From positions 32,092-96,091 of the forward strand of contig NZ_WWDL01000023.1 of NCBI RefSeq assembly GCF_009848505.1: a DNA stretch of 64,000 nt, in the 5' to 3' direction. The first letter of the stretch is position 1. Each line of letters starts with the position of its first letter. This DNA is from Muricoccus harenae. GTDB taxonomy: Bacteria > Pseudomonadota > Alphaproteobacteria > Acetobacterales > Acetobacteraceae. The notes below the pieces were generated by a model. It was not told where the DNA came from. It saw nothing but the letters and a program-made list of their open reading frames with translations, and searched no databases. Below, piece after piece: positions 17,330 through 27,644 of this stretch. A program made the position numbers and the translations under genes.

Positions 17330-20034
17330 ATGGCGGGTGCCATCAGCAGCGGCACCGCCGCCTTCTACACGAGCTATCCCAGTGGCTACGCGCCGGCCAC
17401 TTCCTCCACCGCAGGTGGCACGGGTGGGTCGGCGGTCACCGATATCGTGGACATCCGCGTGCCCCTGCCCGCGGGCGCCTTCACCGCCCGCGCGGGGGAC
17501 AGCTATTCGGTGCGGGAGCTGTTCGGCTCCCCCGATGCGGCGCTGATGCGCGTGGCCCTGCGCGGGGATGGCGGCGGGCGGCTGGTGCTGCGCGGCGAGG
17601 ATGTGACGGGCCGGACCGATTTCGATCCGCTGGACTACAACGAGCTGCAATTCGTCGCCGGCGCCGATGGCAGTGCGCAGGAAATCGTGGCGGTGGCGCG
17701 CAGCGGCACGAAGGATGCGGCGGGCGTCTGGCGTAACATCGCGGACAGCGAACCCGTGCAGATTACCGCCTGCGTCACCGGCATCCGCTCCATCGAGGCG
17801 GCCGCGGCGCTGCGGACGGCGGCACTGCCGGGCGAGGCGGATGCGGATGTCATCGGCCTCGTGCAGGACGCGACGATCTTCGCCGCCTATGGCACGCAGA
17901 AGGCCCCTGCCCTTTCGACCGTGGGGAATGTCACGCTGAAGGCGGGCGATGCGCTCGCGCTGCATGACCTGTTCAGCGCCGGGGCGGAGACGGCGCTGTA
18001 TCGGGTGGCACTGCGCGACGATGCGGCGGCCCCTGGCGCAAGGCTGATGCTGGAGGGGGAGGACGTCACCCACCGGATCGACTTCACTCCCGAGGAATTC
18101 AGTAGCCTGCAATTCCTGGCAGGTCCCGATGGCAGCGCGGCGGAGATCCTGGTGGTGGCGCGGGCCGGCACGAAGGATGAGGCGGGGGTCTGGCGCAATA
18201 TCGTGGACAGCCCAGCGGTGCAGATCACCGCCACGGTCACGGGGGCGCGCTCCGCCAATGCCGCGCCGGCGCTGCGCAGCCCCGTCGATCCGGGGGACGG
18301 GGATGCGGGCTTCCTGCGGATCGCGCAGGAGGCGGCGATCTTCGCGCCGCTGGCCGGGCGCAAGGCGCCAGTCGTGTCGGGACCCGGCGAGGTAACGGTG
18401 AAGGCGGGGGACAGCCTGTCCCTGCGCGACCTGTTCCCAGTGAGTGGAACCGTGGAGGCGGCGCTGTACCGGGTGGCGCTGCGCGATGAGCCGGGTGGGC
18501 CGTCCGGCGGGCGGCTGCTGCTGGACGGGGCGGATGTGACGGGGCGCACGACTTCTCGCCGCTGGAATTCCTGTCGCTGCAATATGTCGCGGGGCCGGAG
18601 GGCGGTGCGCAGGAGATCCTGGTGGTCGCACGGGCCGGACGCGAGGACGGCACCGGCGGGCTGACCGCCATTGCCGACAGCCCGCCGGCGCTGCTGCGCG
18701 CGGCGGTGACGGGAACGCGCTCCCTCAACACGGCGGAGGCGCTGCGGACGGCAGTGGACCCCGCCTCGGCAGATGCGGATTTCATGCGGGTGGCGTCGGA
18801 GGCCGTGCTCTATGCGCCGCTCTCCAGCCAGGTGGCGCCAGGCCTGTCCACGGCGGGCAACTTCACCGCCGCCGCCGGCGACCGCTACGCGCTGCGGGAC
18901 CCGTTCACCTCGCCCTACAGCGCGACGGTGGAGGTGACGGGCTATCGCGTGGCGCTGCGGGATTCCGACCTGTCCTCGGGCGCGAAGCTGATGCTGGATG
19001 GGGAGGACGTGACCCAGCGGATCGGCTTCACGGCGGCGGAGTTCAATTCGCTGCAGTTCGTGGCCGGCACCACGGGCGGCGCGCAGGACATCCTGGTGGT
19101 GGCGCGCAGCGCGAAGGCGGATGGCACGGGAATCGTGGACAGCCGCGCGGTGCAGGTCACGGCCTCCGTCACGGGCGAGCGCTCGATCAACGCGCTGCCG
19201 GCGCTGCGGGATGCCTCGCCAGAGGATGCCTATGCGCGCATCGCGCAGGATGCGGCCGTCTATGCGCCCTTCGCCGGGCAGGTGGCGCCGCGCCTCTCCG
19301 CCGCGGGCGACTTCACGGCGGCGGCAGGTGACCGGTTCTCGATGAACACGCTGTTCGACACGGCGGGCGGCGTGTTCGACGAAGGCGCCAGCTATCGCGT
19401 GGCGATGCGCGACGATCCCTCCGGAAGCGGCGGCGGCAGGCTGATCCTGAACGGCGAGGCGGTGACGGGGCGCAGCGAGTTCACGGGGGCGGAATTCGCC
19501 GCCCTGATGTTCGAGGCCGGGCCGGCGGGCAGCGCGCAGGACCTGCTGGTGGTGGCGCGAAAGACGGGCCCCACAGGCCTGATCACCGACAGCCCGGCGC
19601 TGGAGATCACCGCCCGCGCCACCGGGACGCGTTCCATCAATGCGCTGGCGGCGCTGCGGACGGAGGATGCGGCGGAATCCGGCTTCGACCGCATCCTGCG
19701 GGACGCGGCGGTCTATGGCGGCACATCCGCCCCGGCCCTCTTGGCCACCATCCGGCCAGATCGGCCGGCCATCCCCGCACAGGCGCTGGCGGCAGCGGTG
19801 GGGGCCTATCGCGCGATAGGGGCTGCCCAGGCCGTGACCAGCCTCGACTTGGCCGGGCTCTTCGGCGGGGTGGTGGGGGCCAGCCATGCGGCTGGGGCGG
19901 GTTCGGCGCAGTTGGTGGAGTTGTCCAGCCTCGTGGCGCTGCTCGGCGGCGGCACGATGGGTGGGGTGCGGAGCGCAGGGCCGGATATCACGAAGCTGAC
20001 CACGCTGGCGTTGCGGCTGGGCGGCCGAGGGTGA
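17330..20034 (+). pseudogene. Large tandem-repeat protein, five ~150-residue repeats, one frameshift
   Basis: About 901 residues once a single missing base near 18549-18551 is restored (VTGRT then DFSPLEFLSLQYVAG). Five tandem units of about 150 residues follow a Ser/Gly N-terminus. Each contains AGDxxxLRDLF, YRVALRD, GGRLxLxGEDVTGRxDF, LQFVAGPDGSAQEILVVAR, a VQITATVTGTRSINA stretch, and AAIFAPLAGQVAPALSxAG. No signal peptide or membrane helix is evident; the C-terminus (LVELSSLVALLGGGTMGGVR) is hydrophobic. The fold is probably beta-rich and the protein may be surface or matrix associated, but the family is not recognised. The five repeats keep the same frame on either side, so the break is recent or an error. 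Confidence 0.7.
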
Positions 20035-20123
20035 AAACCGCCTGGGGCGGTGCCCATGTGCCGAAAGGCGGTCCTGTGACGCCTGTCCAGGGCCGGCTGG
20101 TGCCGCGGGTCGAGGAGCGGAAC

Positions 20124-20321
20124 ATGGGCGGAGACGATCGTGAGGAGCCGGGCGAGTACGCATCGCCTGCCTGCTTTCTGCACGAGTTGGACCCAGGTTT
20201 CGCGGGGCTCACCCCGGCGCCGGCGGCCAAGCCGGCGCGCCGCAGGAAGAAGGCCGGCACGGCTAAGGCGCCGCCCGGACCGCCCACGGAAACTGGCTCG
20301 GAGGCTGATCGCTCCGCGTGA
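20124..20321 (+). CDS. Small conserved hypothetical protein
   Basis: 65 residues from ATG 20124, which has GAGGAG 6 nt upstream. The core ASPACFLHELDPGFAGL is a motif I associate with short alphaproteobacterial hypotheticals in this lineage (usually SPACFLHEVDPAYxGL). It is followed by a basic linker (KPARRRKKAG) and an acidic/polar tail. No function is known. It sits between the repeat protein and another small gene, in the same direction. Confidence 0.5.
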   Translation: MGGDDREEPGEYASPACFLHELDPGFAGLTPAPAAKPARRRKKAGTAKAPPGPPTETGSEADRSA

Positions 20322-20459
20322 CGGGAGCGTCTGCCGTGCCTGCGCGGCAGTGTGGGCGAGTGAAGGGCGCAGACCGGACGGATAGGGCGCCGGACCTTTC
20401 AATGGGCGGCGGCGGGTCCTAGCTTTCCGGCGTGCCTTTCGGACAGGAGAGGAGACATC

Positions 20460-20768
20460 ATGAACGGCGATGATCTCGAACGGCGGATCAGGCGTCTGCG
20501 GACGGATGCGAAGGCCCTTTCCCGGCTTGCTCTTCTCTGGCGGCAGAAGCCGGAGGCCCCCGCGGCGACAGTGACCGGGGAGGAATGTGCGAAGAACGCC
20601 CGGAATTCCCTGCACCGGCTGGAGGCGCTGCGGCGCCGTGGCGAGGCCGGTGGGGCCACGGGAGAGGAATGCGCGCGGACGGCGCGGGATCCGCTGCGCC
20701 GCTTCGAGCCCCTGCGGCGGCGCGGCGAGGAGACTCCCATCCACTACGCCATGGGTCGCCATGGCTGA
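20460..20768 (+). CDS. Small hypothetical protein with an internal 28-residue duplication
   Basis: 102 residues, highly charged and helical, with a good GGAGAGGAG ribosome site at about 20446-20454. Residues from about 41 onward contain two near copies of one unit: TGEECAKNARNSLHRLEALR and TGEECARTARDPLRRFEPLR, each followed by RRGE. One Cys per unit could permit disulfide or metal pairing. No family is recognised. The duplication and RBS support a real gene despite its size. Confidence 0.5.
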   Translation: MNGDDLERRIRRLRTDAKALSRLALLWRQKPEAPAATVTGEECAKNARNSLHRLEALRRRGEAGGATGEECARTARDPLRRFEPLRRRGEETPIHYAMGRHG

Positions 20769-20876
20769 TTTCCGGCTGAAGGACCGCGGAGCGCGATAGA
20801 GGGCGCGCCGCATGCCGGACCCGGAGGAGCCGCCGATCACCAGCGGATGGCGGCCCCTCATTCAAGTTTCTTCCGC

Positions 20877-21857
20877 CTATTCCGCCTTCGCGCCGGTGGT
20901 GCGGACGATGGGCGCCCATTTGGCCGTTTCCTCGCGGATGAAGCGCGCCAGATCCTCAGGCGAGGTTGGCATGGGCTCGACCCCCTGCCCTTCCAGCGCG
21001 GCGGAAACGGTGGGATCGGCCAGCGCCTCCCGCATGGCGGCGTTCATGCGGGTGACGATCGCGGGCGGCAGGCCCTTGGGACCGACCAGCGCGTACCAGT
21101 TCTGCACCTCATAGCCCGGCAGGGTCTCGGCGACCGTCGGGGTATTCGGATGCGAGCGGATGCGCTGCGCGGTGGGCACGGCCAGCAGGCGCAGCTTTCC
21201 GGACTGCACCTGCGGCAGGGCGGTGGGCGCGGTGGAGAAGGCGTAGTCTACCTTGCCGCCCATCAGGTCAGTCATCATCGGCCCTCCGCCGCGATAGGGC
21301 ACATGGACGGTCTTCACCCCGGCCATCTGGTCCAGCAGCGCGCCCGCCAGGTGCCCGGCGCCGCCGACGCCGGAGGAGCCGTAGGTGATCGTGTCCGGTG
21401 CCGCCTTCGCCGCCGCGATCAGGTCGGCGACGCTACGCCAGGGGCGGTCGGCCGGCACCACCAGCACGTTGAGCACGTTGCCGGCCATGGAGACCGGCAC
21501 GAGGTCCGCCTGCGGATCGAAGTTCAGGTTGGAATAGAGGGTGGGGTTGATCGCCAGCGCGCCGATCGTGCCCATCAGGAAGGTGTAGCCATCGGGCTGC
21601 GCGTGTACGACGAGGTCGGTGGCCAAATTGCCACCTGCGCCGGGACGATTGTCGATGACGATGGGCTGGCCCAGCAGCGCGCCGAGCTTCTGCTGCATCA
21701 CCCGCGTGCTGATATCGGTGGCGCCGCCGGCCGCGAAGCCGACCACGATCCGGATGGGCTTGTTGGGCCAGGGCGCCTGCGCCCGGGCGCGGAGTGCGGG
21801 GATGGAAAGGGCAAGCCCTCCCAGCCCGGCACCCAGCAGGGTGCGTCGGTGAAGCAT
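20877..21857 (-). CDS. Bug family tripartite tricarboxylate transporter substrate-binding protein
   Basis: 326 residues. A twin-arginine-like leader (MLHRRTLLGAGLGGLALSIP, RARAQ) precedes the Bug/TctC fold: WPNKPIRIVVGFAAGGATDI, IDNRPGAGGNLATDLV, GTIGALAINPTLY, VHVPYRGGGPMMTDLMGGKV and LPGYEVQNWYALVGPKGLP. It is a periplasmic receptor for a small carboxylate; the TctA/TctB membrane partners are not in the window, as is frequent for Bug orphans. It lies downstream of the enoyl-CoA hydratase and CoA-transferase genes, which suggests the ligand feeds an acyl-CoA pathway. Confidence 0.92.
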   Translation of the reverse strand: MLHRRTLLGAGLGGLALSIPALRARAQAPWPNKPIRIVVGFAAGGATDISTRVMQQKLGALLGQPIVIDNRPGAGGNLATDLVVHAQPDGYTFLMGTIGALAINPTLYSNLNFDPQADLVPVSMAGNVLNVLVVPADRPWRSVADLIAAAKAAPDTITYGSSGVGGAGHLAGALLDQMAGVKTVHVPYRGGGPMMTDLMGGKVDYAFSTAPTALPQVQSGKLRLLAVPTAQRIRSHPNTPTVAETLPGYEVQNWYALVGPKGLPPAIVTRMNAAMREALADPTVSAALEGQGVEPMPTSPEDLARFIREETAKWAPIVRTTGAKAE

Positions 21858-21967
21858 CGGACTATCCTCCTCGGTCGATGCCCCCGGGCCCGTCTGCTGC
21901 GGGTCTGCCGAGGGACCGGTTCAATGCACTTGACCGGGCACCGCGGCATGGCGCGGCACCCGGGATC

Positions 21968-22783
21968 TCAGCGGCCCTGGAACTGGGGCGGGCGCTTTTC
22001 CATGAAGGCGCGGCGGCCCTCGATGTAATCCTCGCTGGCGAAGCAGCCGAGGACGAGGCGGTTGCAGAGTTCCTCGTCCGGCTGGGCCTTCAGCGCCTCG
22101 GCCACGATCGCCTTCACCGAGCCGACGGTGAGCGGCGCGTTGCCTGCGATGGTGTTGGCGTAATCGGCGATGGTGGCGTCCAGCGCGTCATCCGCGACCA
22201 CGCGGTTCACCAGCCCCATGATGCGCGCATCCTCGGCGGAGAAGCGCTTGGCGGTGAAGAACAGCTCCTTGGCGAAGGAGGGGCCGACGAGATGCACGAG
22301 GCGGCGGATGCCTGGCAGCGGATAGCCGAGGCCGAGCTTGGCCGCCGGGATGCCGAAGGAGGACTTCTCCGTGCAGATCCGCATGTCGCAGCAGACGGCG
22401 AGTGCGCTGCCGCCGCCGATGCAATGGCCGCGGATCGCCGCGATGGTCGGCTTGGGAAAGTTGGAGAGAGCCTCGTACACCTTGGCGGTTTGCGCCTGAT
22501 AGGCGTCCACCGCCTCCTTCGAGCCACGTTCGCTCTCGAACTTCGAGATGTCGGCGCCGGAGACGAAGGCCTTGCCGCCCGCGCCGGTGACGACGACGAC
22601 GCGGATCTCGGGATCGGCCGCGAAGTCGTTGAGGATCCGCTCCGCCGCGACCCACATCTCCATGGAGACGGCGTTATGGCGCTCGGGGTTGTTGAAGATC
22701 ATCCAACCGACGCCGCCCTCCTTGCGGGAGAGCATCTTATCGGTACCGAGGGCCGGGTTCGGCGGCGGGAGCGCGTCGGGCAT
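21968..22783 (-). CDS. Enoyl-CoA hydratase/isomerase (crotonase) family protein
   Basis: 271 residues of the crotonase fold. It has the oxyanion-hole segments VTGAGGKAFVSGADISKFE and RGHCIGGGSALAVCCDMRIC, then FGIPAAKLGLGYPLPGIRRL and a C-terminal helix DYIEGRRAFMEKRPPQFQGR. The residue after the second oxyanion motif is not the usual Glu pair for hydration, so the reaction could be hydration, isomerisation or hydrolysis of an acyl-CoA. It is 41 nt downstream of the CaiB gene and very likely co-transcribed with it. Confidence 0.9.
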   Translation of the reverse strand: MPDALPPPNPALGTDKMLSRKEGGVGWMIFNNPERHNAVSMEMWVAAERILNDFAADPEIRVVVVTGAGGKAFVSGADISKFESERGSKEAVDAYQAQTAKVYEALSNFPKPTIAAIRGHCIGGGSALAVCCDMRICTEKSSFGIPAAKLGLGYPLPGIRRLVHLVGPSFAKELFFTAKRFSAEDARIMGLVNRVVADDALDATIADYANTIAGNAPLTVGSVKAIVAEALKAQPDEELCNRLVLGCFASEDYIEGRRAFMEKRPPQFQGR

Positions 22784-22824
22784 GTGTCAGTCCTGTCCTG
22801 TTGCGGGTCGGGCTCGCGCCCGGC

Positions 22825-24051
22825 CTAGATCACCTGGCGGGACTTGAAGTCCGCGATCCGGTCCTCTGGGTAGCCGGCCTCGCGCAGCACCTCCGCCGAA
22901 TGCTCGCCGATGGCGGGTGGGTGGCTGGCGATGCGGCTGGGCGTGCGGGACAGCGTGAAGGGCTGCGCCACATAGGTCTGCGACTTCGCGCCATCGTCGA
23001 AGGTGGCAGCGATGCCGAGATGCTTCACCTGCGGGTCGGCGAAGACCTGGTCAATGCTGTAGATCGGGCCCGCCGGCACGCCGGCCTCGTTCAGGGCCGT
23101 CACCCATTCCTCGCTTGTGCGCTCGGCGATCTTGGAGTCGATCAGCGCGTTCAGCGCGTCGCGGTTCTCGGAGCGCGAGCTGGAGTCCTTGAAGCGCGGG
23201 TCCTCCAGCCATTCCGGCGCGCCCACGGCCTGGGTGAAGCGCTTCCAGATCGCATTGCCGGTTGCGGCGATGTTGATGTGGCCGTCCTTCGTCTTGAAGA
23301 CGCCGGTCGGGATGCTGGTGGGGTGGTTGTTGCCGGCCTGCTTCGGCACGTCGCCGGCCTGGAGCCAGCGCGCAGCCTGGAAGTCCAGCATGAAGGCCTG
23401 GGCCTGCAGCAGCGAAGTCTGCACCCACTGCCCCTTGCCCGAGACTTCACGTTCGAGCAGCGCGACCAGGATGCCTTGGGCGGCGAAGATGCCGGCGCAG
23501 AGATCGGCAATGGGGATGCCGACGCGCACGGGGCCCTGGCCCGGCAGGCCGGTGATGGACATCAGCCCGCCCATGCCCTGCGCGATCTGGTCGAAGCCCG
23601 GGCGCTGCGCATAGGGGCCGTCCTGGCCGAAGCCGGAGATGGAGGCGTAGATCAGCCGCGGGTTCACGGCGGAGAGCTCCTCATAGCCGATGCCCAGGCG
23701 GTCCTTCACGTCGGGGCGGAAGTTCTCCACCACCACATCGGCCTCGGCGGCCAGCTTCTTGAGGATCTCGACGCCCTCGGGCGACTTCAGGTTCAACGTC
23801 AGCCCGCGCTTGTTGCGGTGCAGGTTCTGGAAGTCGGGGCCGCCGCGCGGGCCGCCCATCGGGTCACCCTGGTCCAGCCCTTCCGGCATCTCGATCTTGA
23901 TGACCTTCGCGCCCCAGTCGGCGAGCTGGCGCACGCAGGTCGGGCCAGAGCGGACACGGGTGAGGTCGAGCACCGTGTAGCGGGAGAGAGCCCCGCCGGC
24001 GGTGGCGTTCGGGGTCGCGTCGGCTGGGATCGGGCGCGGGGCGTCGAGCAT
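22825..24051 (-). CDS. CaiB/BaiF CoA-transferase family protein (class III)
   Basis: 408 residues from ATG 24051, with CGGAGGAACC just upstream. Family motifs: VLDLTRVRSGPTCVRQLADW, IKIEMPEGLDQGDPMGG, the catalytic Asp near KSPEGVEILKKLAAEADVVV-ENFRPD, LIYASISGFGQDGPYAQRPG and HPTSIPTGVFKTKDG. The enzyme moves CoA between carboxylates through mixed anhydride intermediates. It heads the operon with the crotonase and Bug receptor, and its promoter overlaps a perfect inverted repeat facing the GntR gene. Confidence 0.92.
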   Translation of the reverse strand: MLDAPRPIPADATPNATAGGALSRYTVLDLTRVRSGPTCVRQLADWGAKVIKIEMPEGLDQGDPMGGPRGGPDFQNLHRNKRGLTLNLKSPEGVEILKKLAAEADVVVENFRPDVKDRLGIGYEELSAVNPRLIYASISGFGQDGPYAQRPGFDQIAQGMGGLMSITGLPGQGPVRVGIPIADLCAGIFAAQGILVALLEREVSGKGQWVQTSLLQAQAFMLDFQAARWLQAGDVPKQAGNNHPTSIPTGVFKTKDGHINIAATGNAIWKRFTQAVGAPEWLEDPRFKDSSSRSENRDALNALIDSKIAERTSEEWVTALNEAGVPAGPIYSIDQVFADPQVKHLGIAATFDDGAKSQTYVAQPFTLSRTPSRIASHPPAIGEHSAEVLREAGYPEDRIADFKSRQVI

Positions 24052-24093
24052 GCTGGTTCCTCCGTTCCGGTCAGGCTGCGGCCTTGGCGCGTC

Positions 24094-24116
24094 CCTGTCA
24101 ACAGGGTGTTGACAGG
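24094..24116. promoter_or_regulatory. Perfect inverted repeat, probable GntR/FadR-type operator
   Basis: Arms cctgtcaaca and tgttgacagg (10 bp, no mismatch) flank a ggg spacer. The site lies in the 80-bp divergent region: 43 nt upstream of the CaiB start and 16-28 nt upstream of the GntR start. Position and symmetry fit a dimeric FCD-type regulator that controls both the catabolic operon and itself. Binding is inferred. Confidence 0.65.
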
Positions 24117-24131
24117 TCTGGCACCTCCGTG

Positions 24132-24821
24132 ATGCCGTGGGCCATGGACACACTTCCCCCGCCGGTGCCGCTGCCCGAACGCGCGCGCGCGGCGCTGGAG
24201 CAGTTGATCCTGTCCGGCGAGATCGCCCCCGGCACGCGGCTGAACGAGGTGGCGCTCGCCGCCCGCCTCGGCCTTTCGCGTGGGCCGCTGCGGGAGGCGC
24301 TGCGCGGATTGGAGCGGGACGGGCTGGTGGCGGCGGGGCCGGCGGGCCAGGGCATGAGCGTGCGTCGGCTGGAGCCGGAGGCGATCGCCGAACTCTATGA
24401 CATGCGCGCCCTGCTGCAGGGCTTCATCCTGGCGCGGCTGGCGCAGCGCGTGGCGGAGGGAACGCTCCCGCCCGGCACGCTGGAAGACCTGCGCGCGCAG
24501 GTCGCCGCCATGGTGGAAGATGCCGAGGCCGGGAATGCCGCCAGCTACTATGCGCGCAACCTGGCCTTCCACACGGCGCTGCACGATGCTGCCGGGCATC
24601 GGCGTGCGGCCGGTCTCTACGAATCCCTGCTGAAGGAAAGCCATCTCGCGCGCCAGCGCTCCCTCGCCCGTCCTGCCGGAATGCGCGAGAGCAATGCCGA
24701 GCACGCCGCCATGCTGGATGCTGTGGCGGCAGGCGATGTGATCCGGGCCCGGGCTCTGGGGGAGGCGCATGTGGCGCTGGGCGGAAAGCGGCGTTGGCTG
24801 GAGTCGCTTTCCGAGGGGTAA
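24132..24821 (+). CDS. GntR family transcriptional regulator (FadR/FCD subfamily)
   Basis: 229 residues from ATG 24132 (ATG 24144 also possible). The N-terminal winged helix reads LILSGEIAPGTRLNEVALAA then RLGLSRGPLREALRGLERDG. The C-terminal all-helical FCD ligand domain has ELYDMRALLQGFILARLAQR, a metal-binding His in AFHTALHDAAG and another in ESNAEHAAMLDAV. It is divergent from the CaiB operon and probably represses it until an acid or acyl-CoA effector binds. Likely self-regulated through the palindrome at 24094-24116. Confidence 0.9.
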   Translation: MPWAMDTLPPPVPLPERARAALEQLILSGEIAPGTRLNEVALAARLGLSRGPLREALRGLERDGLVAAGPAGQGMSVRRLEPEAIAELYDMRALLQGFILARLAQRVAEGTLPPGTLEDLRAQVAAMVEDAEAGNAASYYARNLAFHTALHDAAGHRRAAGLYESLLKESHLARQRSLARPAGMRESNAEHAAMLDAVAAGDVIRARALGEAHVALGGKRRWLESLSEG

Positions 24822-25010
24822 TGGCGCGGCAGTGCCGGCTCGGACGGCCCTCGGTTCGGCTCTCCGGCAGTTGTGGGCGGCAGGTTCGGTGGTCCTGAAG
24901 CCAAGGTCTATTTCTACCTCGGGTTGCATAATTCGCTAGGCGTTTCCGAAACTTGTCGGAAAATGCCTCGAAGTATCGATACAGTCTCGCAAAAGAGAGA
25001 CAGCCCTGCG

Positions 25011-27644
25011 ATGGTGGGGACGGTCGTGCACCCGATGAACCCTACCCCATCTCCGCTCCGGCGGGTCCTGAAGCTGGGCCCCGCGCGGCCGGCAACGCCA
25101 CGTCCCTGGCGGCTCTTTGCCGCCACGGTCCTGGTGGTGGGATTCTGTTTTGCTGTCGTCTACCTGATCCTCTTCGACCGCGGCGAGCGCGAGGCGGCGA
25201 ATGACGCGGAGCGCCTCACCTCGGGCGTGACCGCGGCGCTGGCGGACCAGCTCGCGCGCGCGATTCAGACGGTGGACTTCGTGCTGCTCGACATGGCCGA
25301 GCGCAGCATCGACGCCGATCCGGCCAACACCGCCCGCGCCCTGGCGGGCCGCATCCGCGACGTGCCGCAGCTTCGCGCCGTGCTGATCGTCGACGCCAAC
25401 GGCACCGTCACCGCCTCCACGGTGGAGAGCCTGCGCGGCGCCTCGGTGGCGGACCGGGAATGGTTCCGCATGCTGCGCCTGGGCGGGCCGACCCTGCGGC
25501 TGGGCGCGCCGGAAGCCGGTCGCTTCCTGGGCGGATCTGCCGCCATGCAGGCGCGCGCCATCCAGGCGGCGGGCGTGTGGTCCATCCCCCGCGCCCGCGG
25601 GCTGCGCACGCAACGCGGCGACTTCAACGGCGCGGCCATCGCGCTGCTGAACCCCGATTACCTGATCTCCGTCGGGCGGCGGCATGCCGAGGCCTTCGGC
25701 GTCACCGTCCGCATCCACTCGCTGAGCGGGCTGTTGCTCGCGCGATCGGACGGGCGCGTGGACGGCGTGGGCGAGGCCAATGCCTCCGCCTGGCTGTTCC
25801 GCGACTTCCTGCCGCGCCGTGACAGCGGCACCTTCTCCGGGCTCGACCAGGACGGGCAGGATGTCTTTGCCTCCTTTTCCACCATCCGCCAGGGCACGAT
25901 GGTGATCGAGGCGGCGCGGCGGAAGGCGGCGGCCTTCGAAGGGGTCGAGCGGCTGGGCGCGCTGCTGATCGGCGGCGGCATCGCGGTCGCCACGATCATG
26001 CTCGTCGCCTTGTGGCTCATGTCCCGCCAGGCCGCGGCGCTGAAGGCGCAAGGCGATGCGCTGAGCGAGAGCGAGGGCGAGGCGCGGGCGGCGACGCGGG
26101 CGAAGGAGGAATTCCTGGCGGCGATGAGCCACGAGATCCGCACGCCGATGAACGGCGTGATCGGCATGACCGGGCTGCTGCTGGATTCCAACCTGGATCC
26201 GATCCAGCGCCGCTATGCCGAGACGATCCAGGGCAGCGCCGAGCACCTGTTGATGGTGCTGAACGACATCCTCGACTTCTCCAAGCTGGAGGCGGGGATG
26301 ATCGAGCACGAGCACATTCCCTTCACGCTGGAGAATGAGATCTCGACCATCGTCGAGCTGTTCGCGGCACGCGCGGCCTCGAAGGGCGTGGAGATGGTCG
26401 CCTCCCTGCCGCCGGAGCTGCCGGAGCAGGTGCTGGGCGATCCGGGGCGCTTCCGGCAGGTCCTGTTCAACCTCGTCGGCAATGCGATCAAGTTCACCGA
26501 GAGCGGTTGGATCGAGGTGTCGATCAACGCCACGCCGCTGGAGGACGAGGAGGGTGCGCTGCGCCTGACCTGTTCGGTGGCGGATACGGGCATCGGCGTG
26601 GATGCGGCCAAGGTGCCGATACTGTTCGAGCGCTTTACCCAGGCCGATGCGTCCATCAGCCGCAAGTATGGCGGCACCGGCCTCGGCCTTGCGATCTGCC
26701 GCAAGCTGGCGGAGCAGATGGGCGGCGGGATCGAGGCGACGCCGCGCAAGGGCGGCGGCAGCGTCTTCCGCTTCTGGATCGTGGTGAGGAAGATGCCACA
26801 GGCGGCGCGCCGCCCCTCCCCCCTTGCCGGACGGCGCATCCTGGTGGCGGACGACCTGCTGCTGAACCGGGAGGTGATGGTGCGCCAGCTCAACGCAGCC
26901 GGCGCCTCGGCCCTGGCGGCGGAGAGCGGCCCGGCGGCGCTGAACCTGCTGCGGCTTGCGGCACGGCGCGGCACCGCCTTCCACGTTGCCCTGCTCGACG
27001 CTTCCATGCCGGGCATGGGCGGGCTGGAGCTGGCCAGCCAGATCCGGGCGGAGGCGGTAGTGCTCGGCAATCCCGCCCTCGTCCTCTGCTCCTTCGGGGT
27101 GGAGGCGCATCAGATGCCCGATGGCGGGCCGCCGCCCGGCTTGGTCGATGCCATGTTGCTCAAGCCTTCACTGCCGGGACGGCTGCTGGAGGCAGTGCTG
27201 CAGGCGCTGGCGCCGATGGCGGGGCGTGAACTTCCCCTTCGCCGTGAACTGGCGGAGGAGCGGCCGCGGCGCGTCCTGCTGGTGGAGGACAATGCGACCA
27301 ACCAGCTGCTGATGCAGGCGCTGCTGGCCCGGCTCGGCGCGGAGGTGACGCTGGCCGGGAACGGTGCCGAGGCGGTGGAGCACTGCCGCGCCAGGGTCTT
27401 CGACGTGATCCTAATGGACATGCAGATGCCGGTGATGGACGGGCTGGAGGCGACGCGGGCGATCCGCAGCGACGGGCTGAACCGCCGCACGCGGATCGTC
27501 GGGCTGACGGCGGCAGTGGGGCCGGAATTCGAGCGGCAGTGCCGCGAGGCCGGGATGAACGACTATCTTTCCAAGCCGGTGCAGCGCGATCAGCTCAATC
27601 TGGTGATCGGACCGGCGCCACCGGTCGGCGCGCCCGCAGCTTAG
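25011..27644 (+). CDS. Hybrid sensor histidine kinase/response regulator
   Basis: 877 residues. A first membrane helix ([20 protein letters not shown]) and a second ([20 protein letters not shown], about residues 318-340) bracket a ~250-residue periplasmic region of Cache type. HisKA follows with [20 protein letters not shown] (His374), then HATPase with [19 protein letters not shown] and [20 protein letters not shown]. Two receiver domains end the protein: the first has acceptor Asp663 in [11 protein letters not shown], the second Asp803 in [11 protein letters not shown] and Lys in YLSKPVQ. It lacks its own HPt, and an HPt gene lies just beyond it. Start ATG 25011; 25035 is an alternative. 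The signal is unknown. Confidence 0.93.
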   Translation: MVGTVVHPMNPTPSPLRRVLKLGPARPATPRPWRLFAATVLVVGFCFAVVYLILFDRGEREAANDAERLTSGVTAALADQLARAIQTVDFVLLDMAERSIDADPANTARALAGRIRDVPQLRAVLIVDANGTVTASTVESLRGASVADREWFRMLRLGGPTLRLGAPEAGRFLGGSAAMQARAIQAAGVWSIPRARGLRTQRGDFNGAAIALLNPDYLISVGRRHAEAFGVTVRIHSLSGLLLARSDGRVDGVGEANASAWLFRDFLPRRDSGTFSGLDQDGQDVFASFSTIRQGTMVIEAARRKAAAFEGVERLGALLIGGGIAVATIMLVALWLMSRQAAALKAQGDALSESEGEARAATRAKEEFLAAMSHEIRTPMNGVIGMTGLLLDSNLDPIQRRYAETIQGSAEHLLMVLNDILDFSKLEAGMIEHEHIPFTLENEISTIVELFAARAASKGVEMVASLPPELPEQVLGDPGRFRQVLFNLVGNAIKFTESGWIEVSINATPLEDEEGALRLTCSVADTGIGVDAAKVPILFERFTQADASISRKYGGTGLGLAICRKLAEQMGGGIEATPRKGGGSVFRFWIVVRKMPQAARRPSPLAGRRILVADDLLLNREVMVRQLNAAGASALAAESGPAALNLLRLAARRGTAFHVALLDASMPGMGGLELASQIRAEAVVLGNPALVLCSFGVEAHQMPDGGPPPGLVDAMLLKPSLPGRLLEAVLQALAPMAGRELPLRRELAEERPRRVLLVEDNATNQLLMQALLARLGAEVTLAGNGAEAVEHCRARVFDVILMDMQMPVMDGLEATRAIRSDGLNRRTRIVGLTAAVGPEFERQCREAGMNDYLSKPVQRDQLNLVIGPAPPVGAPAA

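Noticed and set aside
17887..20163. 758-residue minus-strand open frame
   Set aside because: It is antisense to the repeat protein and shows repeat-shadow composition (Arg, Gly, His) with no RBS or motif.
24936..27110. 724-residue minus-strand open frame
   Set aside because: Antisense shadow of the hybrid histidine kinase, whose domains are unambiguous.
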